NCBI RefSeq assembly: GCF_029917005.1 | Contig: NZ_CP123967.1 | Span: 434,001-498,000, forward strand | Direction of reading: 5' to 3' | Length of the DNA: 64,000 bases | From: Tessaracoccus lacteus | GTDB taxonomy: Bacteria > Actinomycetota > Actinomycetes > Propionibacteriales > Propionibacteriaceae | In this document: piece after piece, positions 34,219-45,800 of the stretch | Numbering within the stretch: the first letter of the stretch is position 1 | Layout of the letters: each line of letters starts with the position of its first letter | Position numbers and translations under genes: made by a program | Notes under the pieces: model-generated | Databases searched by the model: none | The model's input: the letters and a program-made list of their open reading frames with translations, nothing else | What the model was told of the DNA's origin: nothing

Positions 34219-34337
34219 ACGCCACGCTTACCGACAAACGCCACCCTTCGCTACACATGCCACCGCCATGGCGGTGGCATGTGCGAACAAGGGTGGCGTC
34301 CGTTGGTAAGGGTGGCGTCGGTCAGTAAGGGTGGCGT
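34219..34337. repeat. Iteron-like array of 11-mers around a perfect 28-bp palindrome
   Basis: The unit AAGGGTGGCGT occurs three times in direct orientation at 34289, 34308 and 34327, a strict 19-bp period. It occurs twice inverted on the other side, at 34238-34248 (exact) and 34219-34229 (one mismatch), also 19 bp apart. Between the two sets lies a perfect 28-bp palindrome (34255-34282) with 6-bp spacers on each side. The 8-bp spacers between units are related (TTGTCGGT, CCGTTGGT, CGGTCAGT). It lies downstream of cobS. See findings. Confidence 0.85.
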
Positions 34338-34394
34338 TTGGGGGCTGAGGGCGTCGACGGGGTGGGCTGGCGGAGCGACGGTCGGGTGGGGCCC

Positions 34395-34703
34395 CTTCGC
34401 TGCGCTTAGGGCGTTTCGACAGGGCCTGTGCTGAGCTTGTCGAAGCGCTCATCGAACGGGGTCCCTGAGCTTGTCGAAGGGCGCCGAGCGCAGCGAGGTG
34501 GTTGCGTTGATCCCTTCGCTTCGCTCAGGGCGTTTCGACAGGCTCAACGAACCGGGGTTGGGCGTTTCGACAGGGCCTGTGCTGAGCTGGTCGAGGCGCT
34601 CAACGATCCGGGTCCCTGAGCTTGTCGAAGGGCGCCGAGCGCAGCGAGGTGGTTGCGTTGATCCCTTCGCTTCGCTCAGGGCGTTTCGACGAGCTCAACG
34701 ATC
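34395..34703. repeat. Dispersed-repeat cluster with 151-bp tandem units
   Basis: Members of the CCCTGAGCTTGTCGAAGGG family. Positions 34459-34539 recur exactly (81 bp) at 34610-34690, a 151-bp period. The repeat runs into the 3' end of the 2H phosphoesterase gene and supplies its last codons (VELVETP and stop). Confidence 0.9.
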
Positions 34704-35542
34704 CGGGCGACGGACAGTCGGCCGGCGATGTCGTGGGTCTCGTAGCTCGCCAGGGTCAGGTGGCCGACCGGCACCTCCAGGTCCGGGAACTGGAACCCCT
34801 CCAACCGGCGGCGGACGTCCTCCACCGGGACGCTGACCGCGTAGTGGCCGGTGGTGACGTGCGTGACGTAGGTCGGGGCGAAGTCGGCGGTGCGGGGGCG
34901 CTCGCGGATGAGCGCCTCGTGCAGCACCGCCAGTTGCGGCGCCTCGACCGCGAGGTACGGCGTCGTCGTGAACGTGTCCCAGCCCGAGATCCGCACCGTG
35001 AACGGGGCCACGCCCAGATCCCGCACGCGGGCGGCGTGCAGGTCGGCGAGATCCGGTGGGTACAGCACGCCCGTCGGGGTTGCGCCCGCCACCGGCGCCA
35101 GCCCGCCGAACGCGACCGTCACGTGTGGCTGGCGGTCGTAGCGAGGCAGCAGCAGATGGCCCAGCCGGTCACGCATGGCGGCGACGGCCTCGCGAACCTC
35201 GGGTGTGTCGACGTCGGCCACCCACACCAGCGCGTGCCGACACCCGCCGTGCCAGTCCACGAAGTCCCGGTCCTCGATTGCGACTGTGGTCTCGTCGTTC
35301 CGGGTTCCCTGGGCCCGCCCGGATCCCCCTTCCCGTGCACAACGATGCGCATCTCGGGTTTGCTGCAACAAGGGAGCAGCAGTTCCGGCATAGGCATTGT
35401 TGTGCGCCGGAATCGAGCTGGGGTGGGCACCCCACGCACCGTCGGGCGCAGCAGCGAGGTCCACCGAGTCGCGGCCGTCGCGCGGGCCGGGGCGTCCCCC
35501 GCGCCCGGCGTCGCTGCCCTCGATGGCGACCGTCCGACTCAT
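34676..35542 (-). CDS. 2H-phosphoesterase / 2'-5' RNA ligase-like protein with an 82-residue insertion
   Basis: 288 residues. The two HxT/S catalytic motifs of the 2H fold are QPHVTVAFG and VGHLTLASYETH, so a 2',3'-cyclic phosphodiesterase or ligase-type reaction on RNA or a nucleotide is likely. MSRTVAIE at the start reappears as TTVAIEDRDFVDWHGG after 82 residues; the duplicated DNA (35518-35533 and 35272-35287) matches 14 of 16 bases. The residues between appear to be an in-frame insertion of palindromic DNA. The last seven codons come from a dispersed repeat. It overlaps the SIP gene by 4 bases. Confidence 0.75.
   Translation of the reverse strand: MSRTVAIEGSDAGRGGRPGPRDGRDSVDLAAAPDGAWGAHPSSIPAHNNAYAGTAAPLLQQTRDAHRCAREGGSGRAQGTRNDETTVAIEDRDFVDWHGGCRHALVWVADVDTPEVREAVAAMRDRLGHLLLPRYDRQPHVTVAFGGLAPVAGATPTGVLYPPDLADLHAARVRDLGVAPFTVRISGWDTFTTTPYLAVEAPQLAVLHEALIRERPRTADFAPTYVTHVTTGHYAVSVPVEDVRRRLEGFQFPDLEVPVGHLTLASYETHDIAGRLSVARIVELVETP
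35335..35407. repeat. Nested inverted repeat inside the insertion in the 2H gene
   Basis: The outer arms GTGCACAACGATGC (35335-35348) and GCATTGTTGTGCGC (35394-35407) are complementary at 12 of 14 positions. An inner stem is formed by TTGCTGC and GCAGCAG. It is entirely within the inserted segment 35288-35533. Confidence 0.55.
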
Positions 35543-36381
35543 GCCGACAGGTTACCGGCGAGCGCCGCGGCCTCCTGCTCCTCCATGCCGGCGACGAACT
35601 CGCGCTTGGAGCTCTGCCAGCCGTCCTCCGTCATGCCGGTACGCCAGTAGCCGGAGATCGACACGTTGGCGCGGTCGAGGCCCAGCTCGACGAACAGGTA
35701 GCGGCGCAGGTCCTTGACCATCTCTGCGACGCCGTGGACGAACCAGGCGACGCCCTTGTCGGTGGGCGCCTGCGCGCGGACGGTCTCGGCCAGCCTCGAC
35801 CCGTACGGGGCACCGGCGCGCGCGACCCAGACGACCTCGACGCCCTCGCCCTCCGGGACAGCGAAGCGCGAGTCGTCGTCGGCGACCTCCAAGAATGCGA
35901 TGGCGCGGGCGCCGGCGGGCAGCGACTCCAGCGCGGCAGAGATCGCGGGCGCCGCGGCCTCATCGCCGGCCAGCACGTAGCTGGTGTGCTCCGCATCGGG
36001 CGCCCACGCGCCGCCCGGACCGAAGAAGCCGATCTCGTCGCCCACCTTCGCGCGCGCCGCCCAGGGGCCGGCCAGGCCGTCTTCGCCGTGCTCGACGAAG
36101 TCGACGGTGATCGTCCCGGACTCGGCGTCGTGCGTCCGCAGCGAGTACGTCCGGGTCACCGGCGCGTGCTCCGGGCACCGCTCACGGACAACCTCAGGGT
36201 CGAACGGCGCCGAGTAGGGCGCCCCCGCGGGCGGGAACAGGATCTTGATGTAATGGTCGGTGAACGGCAGGTCCGCCCCCGCCAGGTCGGGGCTGGCGAA
36301 CGTCAGTCGGACGAGGCAGGGGGAGACCCGTTCGGTCGCGGTGACCGTGGCATGGCGCAGGACGCGCTGACGCGGTGGCAT
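35539..36381 (-). CDS. Siderophore-interacting protein (FAD-dependent ferric-siderophore reductase)
   Basis: 280 residues of the SIP/ViuB family. RTYSLRTHD binds the FAD in the N-terminal barrel, FFGPGGAW follows, and LAGDEAAAPAISAAL is the start of the NAD(P)-binding half. SGYWRTGMTEDGW is the C-terminal signature. It reduces iron bound to imported siderophores in the cytosol. Directly upstream (36405-36423) lies a DtxR/IdeR-like iron box, so expression should rise when iron is low. Its stop overlaps the 2H gene start (ATGA), making a two-gene operon. Confidence 0.92.
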   Translation of the reverse strand: MPPRQRVLRHATVTATERVSPCLVRLTFASPDLAGADLPFTDHYIKILFPPAGAPYSAPFDPEVVRERCPEHAPVTRTYSLRTHDAESGTITVDFVEHGEDGLAGPWAARAKVGDEIGFFGPGGAWAPDAEHTSYVLAGDEAAAPAISAALESLPAGARAIAFLEVADDDSRFAVPEGEGVEVVWVARAGAPYGSRLAETVRAQAPTDKGVAWFVHGVAEMVKDLRRYLFVELGLDRANVSISGYWRTGMTEDGWQSSKREFVAGMEEQEAAALAGNLSA

Positions 36382-36404
36382 GTGTCTCCTTTGAGCATGG
36401 GTAG

Positions 36405-36423
36405 TTTCGTCAGCCTAACCTTT
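36405..36423 (-). promoter_or_regulatory. DtxR/IdeR-type iron box
   Basis: On the minus strand the 19-mer contains AGGTTAGGCT and matches the consensus TTAGGTTAGGCTAACCTAA at about 14 of 19 positions. It sits 23 bases upstream of the siderophore-interacting protein start, the expected place for iron-dependent repression. Confidence 0.7.
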
Positions 36424-36550
36424 CTCAAACCCTGTCGCTCCCCGATGTCCAGAGCCCCGCCGGTTCCGCCTCGGGGCATTTCGCGAAGGGCTCAAGCGGG
36501 GGCGGCATCGTCGGGCGGCGCGCCCCGGAGCTGGTCAGCCGCGCGAAGGG

Positions 36551-36844
36551 GTGGGCGGACGCGGGTCGAAGATTCGTCGGACCACCTGTGAACGCAGGGA
36601 GTCGGCAACGCTGAAGATCCGCAAGGCGGCCACCTGCGGCTGCGCGACCTCGGCCGACGCGTCGCCCCTGGCCATCGGGGACACCAGGGCGGAGGTGGAC
36701 GCGAAGCTTCACTCGCACGGCCGCCTCGACTACGCCGACGGCGGCCACGAGGACTGGCGCTACACCTACTGCGGCAGCGACGTGCAGTGGGTGTGGGTGA
36801 CGTTCGAGGACGGCGTCGCGGTCGACACGGCCTGGATCGAGTGA
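36551..36844 (+). CDS. Small hypothetical protein, possibly a truncated BamE/SmpA-like fold
   Basis: 97 codons from a GTG at 36551. The C-terminal half (LAIGDTRAEVDAKLHSHGRLDYADGG...WRYTYCGSDVQWVWVTFEDGVAVDTAWIE) looks like a genuine alpha-beta domain of the GxTxAEV type seen in SmpA/BamE-like modules. The N-terminal ~38 residues are basic and unconvincing, and no ribosome site is well spaced. It may be the tail of a degraded gene. The remainder of the gap 36424-36550 shows nothing further. Confidence 0.35.
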   Translation: MGGRGSKIRRTTCERRESATLKIRKAATCGCATSADASPLAIGDTRAEVDAKLHSHGRLDYADGGHEDWRYTYCGSDVQWVWVTFEDGVAVDTAWIE

Positions 36845-36887
36845 GCCGGAGCGCCGCCGGGGATGGCTCCCCGGCGGCGCGTCACGG

Positions 36888-39800
36888 TCAGGCCTCGTCG
36901 CGGCGTCGGCGTGTGCCTGCCAGGGCCAGCAGTCCGACCAGGGCCAGCAGGCCGACCCCGAACGAGACTCCCTGGCCGCCGCCCGCGTTGGGCAGCCTGA
37001 CCACCGTCACCGTGCCCTCCGCGCTGGCCTCCACCACGTCGTCCGACGCGTCGGAGGTGGCCGTGGCGACGTTGATGATGTCGCCGCTAGCGTCCGCCGA
37101 CACGTACACGGTCAGGTCGACGGTGGCCGTCTGCCCGACCTCGAGCCCGTCGACGAGGCAGGTGACCTCTTCGGCGTCCACCTCACACGAGCCGTCGGCC
37201 CCGGTGAGCTCCGCACCCCTGGCGACGAGGCCGTCCGGCATCGGGTCGGTGACCGTGACCGGGCCCGGATCGGCCGTCGGGCCCTGGTTCGTCACCGTGA
37301 CGACGTAGTGCGCCGTCTTGCCCGTCATGAGGCCCCCGGTCAGCTCCTTGGTGATCGCCAGGGAACTCTGCGCCGGCACCTCCACCGTCGCGGTCGAGGA
37401 GTTGTCCGCGAGCGTCGCCGCGTCCTCCGGCGTGGTCGACGACACCGACGCCGTGTTGGCGACGGTCGGGTACGCGGCCGGCAGCACCCTGACCAGCACC
37501 GTGATCACCGGGGCGCTCTGGCCCGCGGCCAGCTCGGGCAGTGCGCACGAGACGGCTCCCGTCGAGGAGTCGAGGCCGCAGGACCAGCCCTCGCCCTCCG
37601 CGGAGACGGCCGTCAGGGAGGCTGGGAGCAGGTCGGAGACCAGCACCCCGCGGGCCATGGCGGGCCCGGCGTTGCGCACGGCCAGTTCGTAGGCGAACGT
37701 CTCGCCGACCACCGGCGTGCCCGTCGCCGTCTTCACGATCGACAGGTCGACCCGCTCCGCCACCGTGCCGGTGGCGGTCCCCGTGTTGTTGTCGGGGTCG
37801 GGGTCCAGCGTCGTGGCAGACACCGTCGCGGTGTTGACGATGTCGCCCGTCAGGGACTCGTCAGCCGTGACGTCGATCAGCAGCGTGAGCGACGCGGCGG
37901 GCGCCAGGACCTCGGCATAGGAGCAGTCCACCTCCTGGCCGTCGGCGGCGCATTCCCAGCCGTCGCCGGTGGCGGCGGCGAACGTGAGGCCGTAGGGCAG
38001 TGTGTCGACGATCGCGACACCGCGGGCCGTCGACGGGCCGAGGTTGGTGACCGTCAGTGCGTACCGACCTCCGGAGCCGGCGGTGATCGTCTCGGCGACG
38101 GCCTTCGTCAGCAGCAGGTCAGCGGACTCCCCGACGGGGGCGTTCGCGTGGTCGGTGTTGCCGTCACGGCTGCCGTCGGGCTCAGGCGTGAGGCCCGGCC
38201 AGACCTCGACCTCGTTGCGCACCGAGTCCTGCACACCGGGATCGATGAGCCCGACGATCGTGATCGCTGGGGCGCGCCCCACGGGAAGGTCGGACGTGAG
38301 GAGGCACTCCACGGTCTCGCGGCCGTCGACCACCTCACCGGCCGTGCAGGACCAGCCGGTTCCCTCGGCGGACACGAACGAGACGCCGGAAGGCAGCGTG
38401 TCCACGACGCGGATCGGGTCGTCGGGCGACGCGTCCGAGTTGGACGGGCCGCGGTTGATGACGTGGACCTCCCACTCGATCTGGTGCCCCGCCACCACAT
38501 CGTCGGCCGCGGTCACGACCCCCTTCTCGACGGCGAGGTCGGCGACCTCCGCCACCGGGACAGTGTCGGTGCCGGTGTTGTTGGCGAGGTCGGGGTCCGC
38601 GGTGTCGCCAGGCGTGGCGGTGGCCGAGTTGGAGAGTTCACCGGCCAGAGCCTCGTCGAGCGCGACGCGCACGTCGACGCTCGCCGAGCCACCCGCCGGG
38701 ATCGTCTGCTCGATGAGGCACACGACGAGTTGCGGGTCGGCGGGGTCGACGCTGCACGCGTCGGAGGACCGATCCGGGACGAACGTGGTGCCGTCCTCCA
38801 GTCGGTCGGTCACCGTGATGGGCGAGGCCTCGGACGCGACCGAGTCGCTCGGCCCGTCGTTGGCGACGGTGACCGTCCAGGTGAACTCCTCGCCGGCGAC
38901 CGCCGGCAGCTCGGGGTCGTGGGACTTGGTGACGACGAGGTCGGCGGAGGTCACCAGCGTCCCGTCGACGCCGTCGGTGTTGTTGACCGGGTCGGGGTCG
39001 GGAGTCGCGGAGGTGACCGTCGCCGTGTTGGTGACGTCGCCGGTCAGGTCCGCCGCGGCGGACACCTCGATCTCCAGCGTCACGGCCTCCGGGCCGGGAA
39101 CGATCGACCCGTCGTAGGCGCACTCGATGACCTGCGCGTCAGCGGACGACGGCGCGCAGGTCCACTGGGATGCCTCGCCCTCAGGCGTCACAACCCGCTC
39201 GAAGGTCAGGACCTCCGGCAGCCGGTCCGTGACCGTCACGTCGCGGGCGGTCGACGGGCCGTCGTTGAACACCTGGATCAGGTAGCGGCCGGTCGCTCCG
39301 GCGACCACCTCGCCGCTGATGTCCTTGACCAGCCGCAGGTCCGCGGACTCGAGCGCGGTGGACGTGGCGGTCGCCTCGTCATTGTCGGTCGAGTCGGCGG
39401 GCTGCGCCGTGAGGCCGGGGGCGACGGCCGCGGTGTTGGTGACATCGCCCCGGGTGTCCGGGTCGATCAGGGCCTGCACGGTGATCGTCTGCGGGTCGCC
39501 GGTGGCGAGGTCGCTGTCGAGCGTGCACGTGACGGTCGTCTGGTCCTGCGACACAGCGCAGTCCCATCCCTGACCGCTGGCCGACTGCGCGGTCACGCCC
39601 GCGGGCAGGGTGTCGGTCACGACGATCGGGTGGTCGGCATCCGCATCGGAGTTCGACGGGCCGAGGTTGGTCACCGTGAGCTGCCACGCGATCGGCTGCC
39701 CTGCCACGATGTCGCCGGCGTCCGTGGTGACCGCCTTCCCGATCGCCAGGTCGGCCGCCTCGATGACGGGGTCCGTCACGTTGGTCGCCTCGTTGGGATG

Positions 39801-42800
39801 GGTCGCGCCGTCGGGCTCATCGGTCAGCGACGGGGTCACGGTGGCCGTGTTGCTGATCGTCCCGCTGGCGGCCTCGTCGACTGCCACGCGGAGGGTCACG
39901 GCGACGGAGTCGCCCGCGGCGAGCGTGCTGCGCAGCTCGCAGGTCACTGTGCCGTCCTCGTCGGTGCAGGCCGCGCCCGAACTCGACACGAACGTGACGC
40001 CCGTGGGCAGCTCGTCGGTGATCAGGATGGGATCGGTCGCGCTGGCCACCGAGTCGCTGGGGCCGTGGTTCGTCACGGTGATCGTCCAGGCGAACTCCTC
40101 GCCGGCCGTCGGAGTGCCGACGGCCGTCTTGGTGATGCCGAGGTCGGCGAACGTGACGACGTCCACGTCTGCGGTGTCCGACGGCGGGGTCGGGTCGCTC
40201 GGCGACGTGGCCTTCGCCGTGTTCGTCACCTTCCCGGCCGGCAGCGCCGCGTCCAGGACAGCGGAGATCTGGAGAACGGGCGCATCGGTGCCGGCCGCCA
40301 GCGTCACCGGGTCACCGTCGGCGTCCCGGAGCGTGCAGACGACGTCGTCGCCCCCGTCCTCGCAGACCCACTGCGCGGGCCCGCCGATGGTGGAGGAGGA
40401 GATGAACGTGGCTCCGTCGGGAAGCGTGTCGGTCACCTTCACGGCCGCGGCGGCGTCGGAGGGACCGTCGTTGCCCACCGCGATGCGGAAGATGGCGACC
40501 TCGCCGGCGGAGACCGTCGGGGTGGTCGTCGTCTTGCTGATCGTCAGCTCGCTCCTGGCGATGGTGGCGATCTCGTCCCCACCCGTCGCGGTGGCGGGGT
40601 CCCCGGTGCTGGGATCGATCGTCGACGAGGTCGCGGTGGCCTCGTTCGGGATCGTCGTGCCCTCGACGACCGACGACCGGACCCGTGTCACGACGGAGAG
40701 ACGTACCGTCTCGCCCGCCGCGATCGTGCCAAGTGAGCAGGTCGCCGCATCATCGGCGCACGTGACGCCCGAGGTGGAGGAGCCGGCGGAGACGAACTCC
40801 AGCCCGGGTGCGAGGACGTCCGTCAGGAGCACATCGCGGGCGTCCGAGGGGCCGTCGTTGTCGACGACGATCGTCCACGTGACGGTGCCGCCGGCCGTGA
40901 CGGTCTCAGCCGACGGGGTCTTGGTCACGCGGAGCGTGGCGCGCGAGATGACGTCCAGCGTCGCGGTGTCCGCATTGTTGCCGGTGTCGGGGTCATCGGT
41001 GACGGAGGTGACCGTCGCCGTGTTGTCAACCGAGGTGCCGTCGAACGAGGGGTCGACCAGCACCGTGAAGGAGAAGGACCACGGGTCGTCGTCGGCGTCG
41101 AGGCCGTCGGCCAGGACGCACGTGATCCTGCGGCCGTCTGCCTCACACTGCGCCGGCAGGTCGCCGTCCACGCTGAGCCCCTCGGGCAGGACGTCGGTCA
41201 CCGTGACGGCGTCCGCGTCGGACGGCCCACGGTTGTCGACGGTGATCGTGTAGACGGCCGTCTTCCCGGCGACCACGGGGTCACCGGCCTCGCCGCCGGC
41301 TGGACGGACGGACTTGTCGAGAGCCAGGTCCGCCTCCGGGTTCGGCACTCCGGGGATGGCGCTGCTGGAATCCTGGTTCGCCTTCCACGCCGAGGAGACC
41401 GTCGCGACGTTCTCCAGAGCCGCCGGGGCGCCCGTCACGTGCGCGCCGAGCTTCGCCGTGTAGGTGATCAGCGGCGCGTCGGCCCCTGCGGCGAGCGTGC
41501 CGGCGTAGGTGAACGTCACCGTGTGGTCAGCGTTCGCCGTTGCCGTCCAGCCGCCTCCGGCGCCGACGATGCTGCCGAACGTCAGGCCCTCCGGGAGGGC
41601 GTCGACGATGAAGACGCCGCGGGCATCGGAGGGTCCGCCGTTGCTGACCCGGAGGGTGTAGGTCAGCTGTTCACCCGGGGTGACCTCGGCGGGCGGGGCG
41701 GGGTCGGTGATCGCCTTGACGATGGTCAGAGCCTCGCGGACCACCACGTCGGTGGTGGTCGTCGAGGTGTTGTTCGGCGTGGCCGGGTCGGTGGTGACCG
41801 GCGTCACCGAGGCGGTGTTGACGATCGCGCCACGGCCGGCGGGCACGCTCGAGGCGACGGTGCCGGCGACGCGCACGACGATCGTGTCGCCGACGGCGAG
41901 GTCACGGTCGATCTCGCAGCGCAGCTGACGGCCCGTCAGGGTGCATCCGTCCGGCGCCGTGCCCGTGATCGAGAGCCCCGTGACGGTGCTCGGCAGCGTG
42001 TCCGTCAGCACGATCGGCGTCGCCGCGCTGCCGCGCGACACCGACGGACCGAGGTTGGTGAGCGTGACAGACCACTCGATCGCCTGCCCGGCGGTGACGG
42101 CCCCGCTCGCGGGGTTCGTCACGGCCTTGGAGACGGCGAGGTCGGCGGACGTGATGACCCTGCCGGTTGCCGTCGCGGTGTTGTTGCCGGGCGTGCGGTC
42201 CTCGGTGCGTGCCGAGACGGTCGCGGTGTTGGGGACCTCCGTCCCGGAGGCGACGTCGGCCGCGACCGAGAGGCCGACGGTGATGGTCCAGGTTCCGCCC
42301 GAGGCGAGTGGGTCCGGGTTCGTGCAGTCGAGGACGCTGCCGGTCAGGGAGCAGGTGCCGCGGGTCGTGCCAACGCTGGCGACGGATACTCCCGTCGGCA
42401 GGGTGAGGGTGTCGCGGACGCTGGCACCGACGGCGGGGTCGGCGCCCTTGTTGGTGACCACGATCGTGAAGCTGCCCGTACCGCCCGCGGTGAACGTGCC
42501 GGCGGTCTTGGTGATCGCCAGGTCGGCCTGGTGGATGCGTGCGGTCGCCGAGTCGCCGGTGCCGACGTAGGGGAGTGCGCCGCCGTTGAGGGAGGTGCCG
42601 CCCGTCGCGTCAGTCACGTCCGCCGCGGTGACGGCGTTCGTGTGGGCGACGGTGCTGCCCACCTGCACGCCGCTACCCGCGACCGCCTGGTAGGTGATAG
42701 TCAGCGACTGCGCGGGCGTCAGCGGGCCGAGGCCGGCCCAGGTGAGCCGCTGTCCGGAGACGGCCGGATCGGCGAGCGGGGAGCCGCCGAGTGTGGCCGA

Positions 42801-45800
42801 CCCGGCGACGTACGTCCACCCGGTGGGCAGGGTGTCGACCGCGCTCAGGGAAACCGCTGTTGCGGTGCCGCTGTTGGTCAGCGTGAGTGAGAACGTCACG
42901 TTGTCGCCGATGTAGACGGGATTGGCCGTCACCTGCTGCTTGGTCGCGTCGACCTTCGGCGCGGCCGGGGTGACGGACGCCGTCGCGCCGGTGGTCGAGG
43001 TGTAGGTCTTGCCGCCGGTAGGCAGGGAGTCCCATGCGGTCGGCGTCGCGGTGTTCACCAGAGCCGCGCCGGTGAGTCGTGTCGCGAGATCGAGCTTCGC
43101 CGGGTAGCTGACGCTGGTCGCGGTCGCGCCCGGGGTGAGCGACGCGAAGGTCCAGGTGATTGTCCGGGCGGTCGCGTTCCACACGCCGCCGCCGGCGAGG
43201 GTCGCGTTGTCGGCCAGCGGCGTCGGGTCGGTGGAGCTCACGACGGGGATGACCCCGGTGGGCACCGTGTCGACCACCTTCACGTTGTAGGCGGGCTTGC
43301 CGTTCGGCGAGGTGTTCTGGACGGCGCCGGCGGTGACCGTGTAGGTGAAGATCTCGCCCTGGGCCTTGGGCGTCGAGGCGTCGCTGACGGACTTGGTGAC
43401 CGTCACGAGGGGATGCCGCAGGTCGACCGTGGCACTCACGTTGGACGTCGAGTTGGTGCCGGCGACCGCGGTGGTCGGCGGGGTGCCCTCCGTGGTGTTC
43501 CAGCTGATGCGGGCCTGGTTGGTGGCGGTCAGGACGGTCACAGCCGTCGAGGTGGGCACGACGCTGGTGACGTCGACGTAGAGGGTCCGCGCGGTGTCGG
43601 CGGCCGCGATGTCGTCGAGGTAGACGCCGAGCACCTGCGGCGAGCCGGACGGCGCGGCGAGGCGGGAGCCGGTCGGGCAGGGGCCGGTCCAGTCGTCGGC
43701 GCAGGACACGGCGAACGTGGCGTTGGCTGCGGTGCCCAGCGGCGTTCCGAGGGTGTCGAGGATCCGGGCCTCGTGCAGCAGGACGCCGGCGGGGACCTTC
43801 ATGGTCAGGCGCCAGGTGACGGTCTCGCCGGGCACGGTCGCGCCGGTGGGGGAGACCCGGACCTTCGTGAGGGTCGGCGGGGCGGCCGTGACGGTGCGGT
43901 TGGCGGTCGCGGTGAGTGTGCGTTCACCGTCGACGACGCCGGCGAGCGTCGACCCGGTCAGCGCGGCGTCGTTGCGGAACGTGACGCCGCCCGCGATGGG
44001 GTTCGGCACGGTGGCGCTGTAGATGATCGTCGCACTGGAGGCGAGGTCCTGCGCCAGGGTCCACGTGTACTTCGTGCGACCGGTGGCGCAGCCGTTGGTG
44101 CCGTCGCCGGCGACGGGTCCGCCGAGAGTGGCGACCGTCGAGGAGGTGAGGTTCGAGAAGTTGGTGAGGCGGGAGTCGATGCAGTCGACGATCACGGTGT
44201 CGTGCACCGGAGGCCGACCGCTGGTGTTGCTGGCAGTGAGGCGGTAGTACAGGGTCTGGCCGCCGTCGGCGACGAGGCTGTCGGCCGTGGTCCAGCCGGC
44301 GGTGGCGGAGGTCACGGACGCGGCCTTCGCCAGCGCCGGGGCCGCGACCACGACGCCGACCTGCGCCGTCGCGGTGCCGCGGGTCACCGACCCGGTCGGC
44401 GCGGTGCCGGGGGTGCTGGTCAGCGTCGCGGTGTTGGAGATGGTCGACGAGTGGGTGTTGGCCGCCACGTCGGCGACCCGAGTGGGGAGCGTGACGGTGA
44501 AGGTCACGGGCTGCGAGGAGGCGTTCGTCCAGATCGTCGGGAAGAGCAGCGAGCCGAACTGCGGGTCGGCCGCGTCGCTACACAGCCGGAAGGCGGTGGC
44601 GTCGGCCGTGCAGCCGGTGGTGATCGTCGCGCCGTTCGACGCCGTCGCGGTGGGCGCGCCCGCCCCCGTGACCGTGAGGCGGGAACCGACCGGCAGCCCG
44701 TCGCTCATCACCCCGTTGAAGATGCTGGTGTTCGCCGGGATGGTCGCGGTGTAGCGCCAGGTCACGGTCTCGCCGATCGTGGCCTGCTTGTCGGCGGAGT
44801 TGTTGGTCTCGGAGACGCCGGTGGAGACCACCGCCTTCGTGACGGAGGCCGGGGCGAGCCCGACCGTCGCCTGGTCGGACGCCTCGGGCGCGTTCTTCGT
44901 CTCGTCGGGGTAGGCGCCGACGGGGTTGGTGGGGTAGAAGGTCGGACGCCCGGTGACGGCACTGATCCCGTCGGTGCTTTTCGGCGTGTAGCGGACCACG
45001 GCCGCGGTGTTGGTGTGCGTCGAGGAGATCGACAGCGGCGTCGGGACTGAGAGGGTGTACGAGATGGTCGTCTTCCCGCCGCCGACGAGCGGGGTCGCCA
45101 GGTCGAGGTTCCAGACCACGCGGGTGCTGCCGTCGGGCAGGGTCGTGCAGTCGGTCGCGGGGGCGATCGCCGGGGACGACGACGTGATGTCGTCGCAGTC
45201 GAAGCCCGCGGGCAGGACGTCCCAGACCTCGACCTCGTCGACGGGGTCGGCGGTCGAGTTCGCGGTCGTCCCGGTGTGCGACACATCGATGGTGAAGGAG
45301 AGGGACTGGCCCTCACGCACGGGGGTGAGCGAATCCTTGTCGTTGACCTTCTTGTCCAGCGCGAGCGGGGGCGGCGGTGAGAGCTGGAGGTCGACGGCGT
45401 CGCGCAGACCGATGACGCGGCCGTCCTGTGTGGAGTAGCGCAGCTTCGCCAGGTTTCCCGTGACCTCCGGCTTCGTGTCGGGTACGGAGTCGACCCGCGC
45501 GAGGATGTCGATCGTCGCGGTGGCTCCCGGGGTGACGAAGCGGGTGCCGAAGGTCTCCTCGCCGAGCGCCCAGCGGGTCGCCGTGGCAGGCGTGCTACCC
45601 AGCGGCGTGACGGTGGTGGTGTTTCCGGGGGCGGTTGCCCAGCCGACCATGGACATGCCCGGGGGCAGGAAGTCGGTGAGGAACACAGACCGGGTCGACA
45701 CGCCGACGGGGAACGTGGACTCGATGCGGAAGCAGACGAGGTCGCCGAGCTGGTAGCTCGGGGCATCCGACGAGGCGTCGGCGTACTCGCGGTTTTCGCA

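Noticed and set aside
34255-34282. Simple intrinsic terminator for cobS
   Set aside because: The palindrome could end transcription, but the regularly spaced flanking 11-mers are not explained by a terminator, so it is reported as an array.
37308-40736. 1142-codon open frame antisense to the giant DUF11 gene (and similar long antisense frames)
   Set aside because: High-GC coding DNA leaves long open frames on the other strand; the Arg/Gly/Asp-rich translation has no domain pattern, while the minus frame shows clear repeats.
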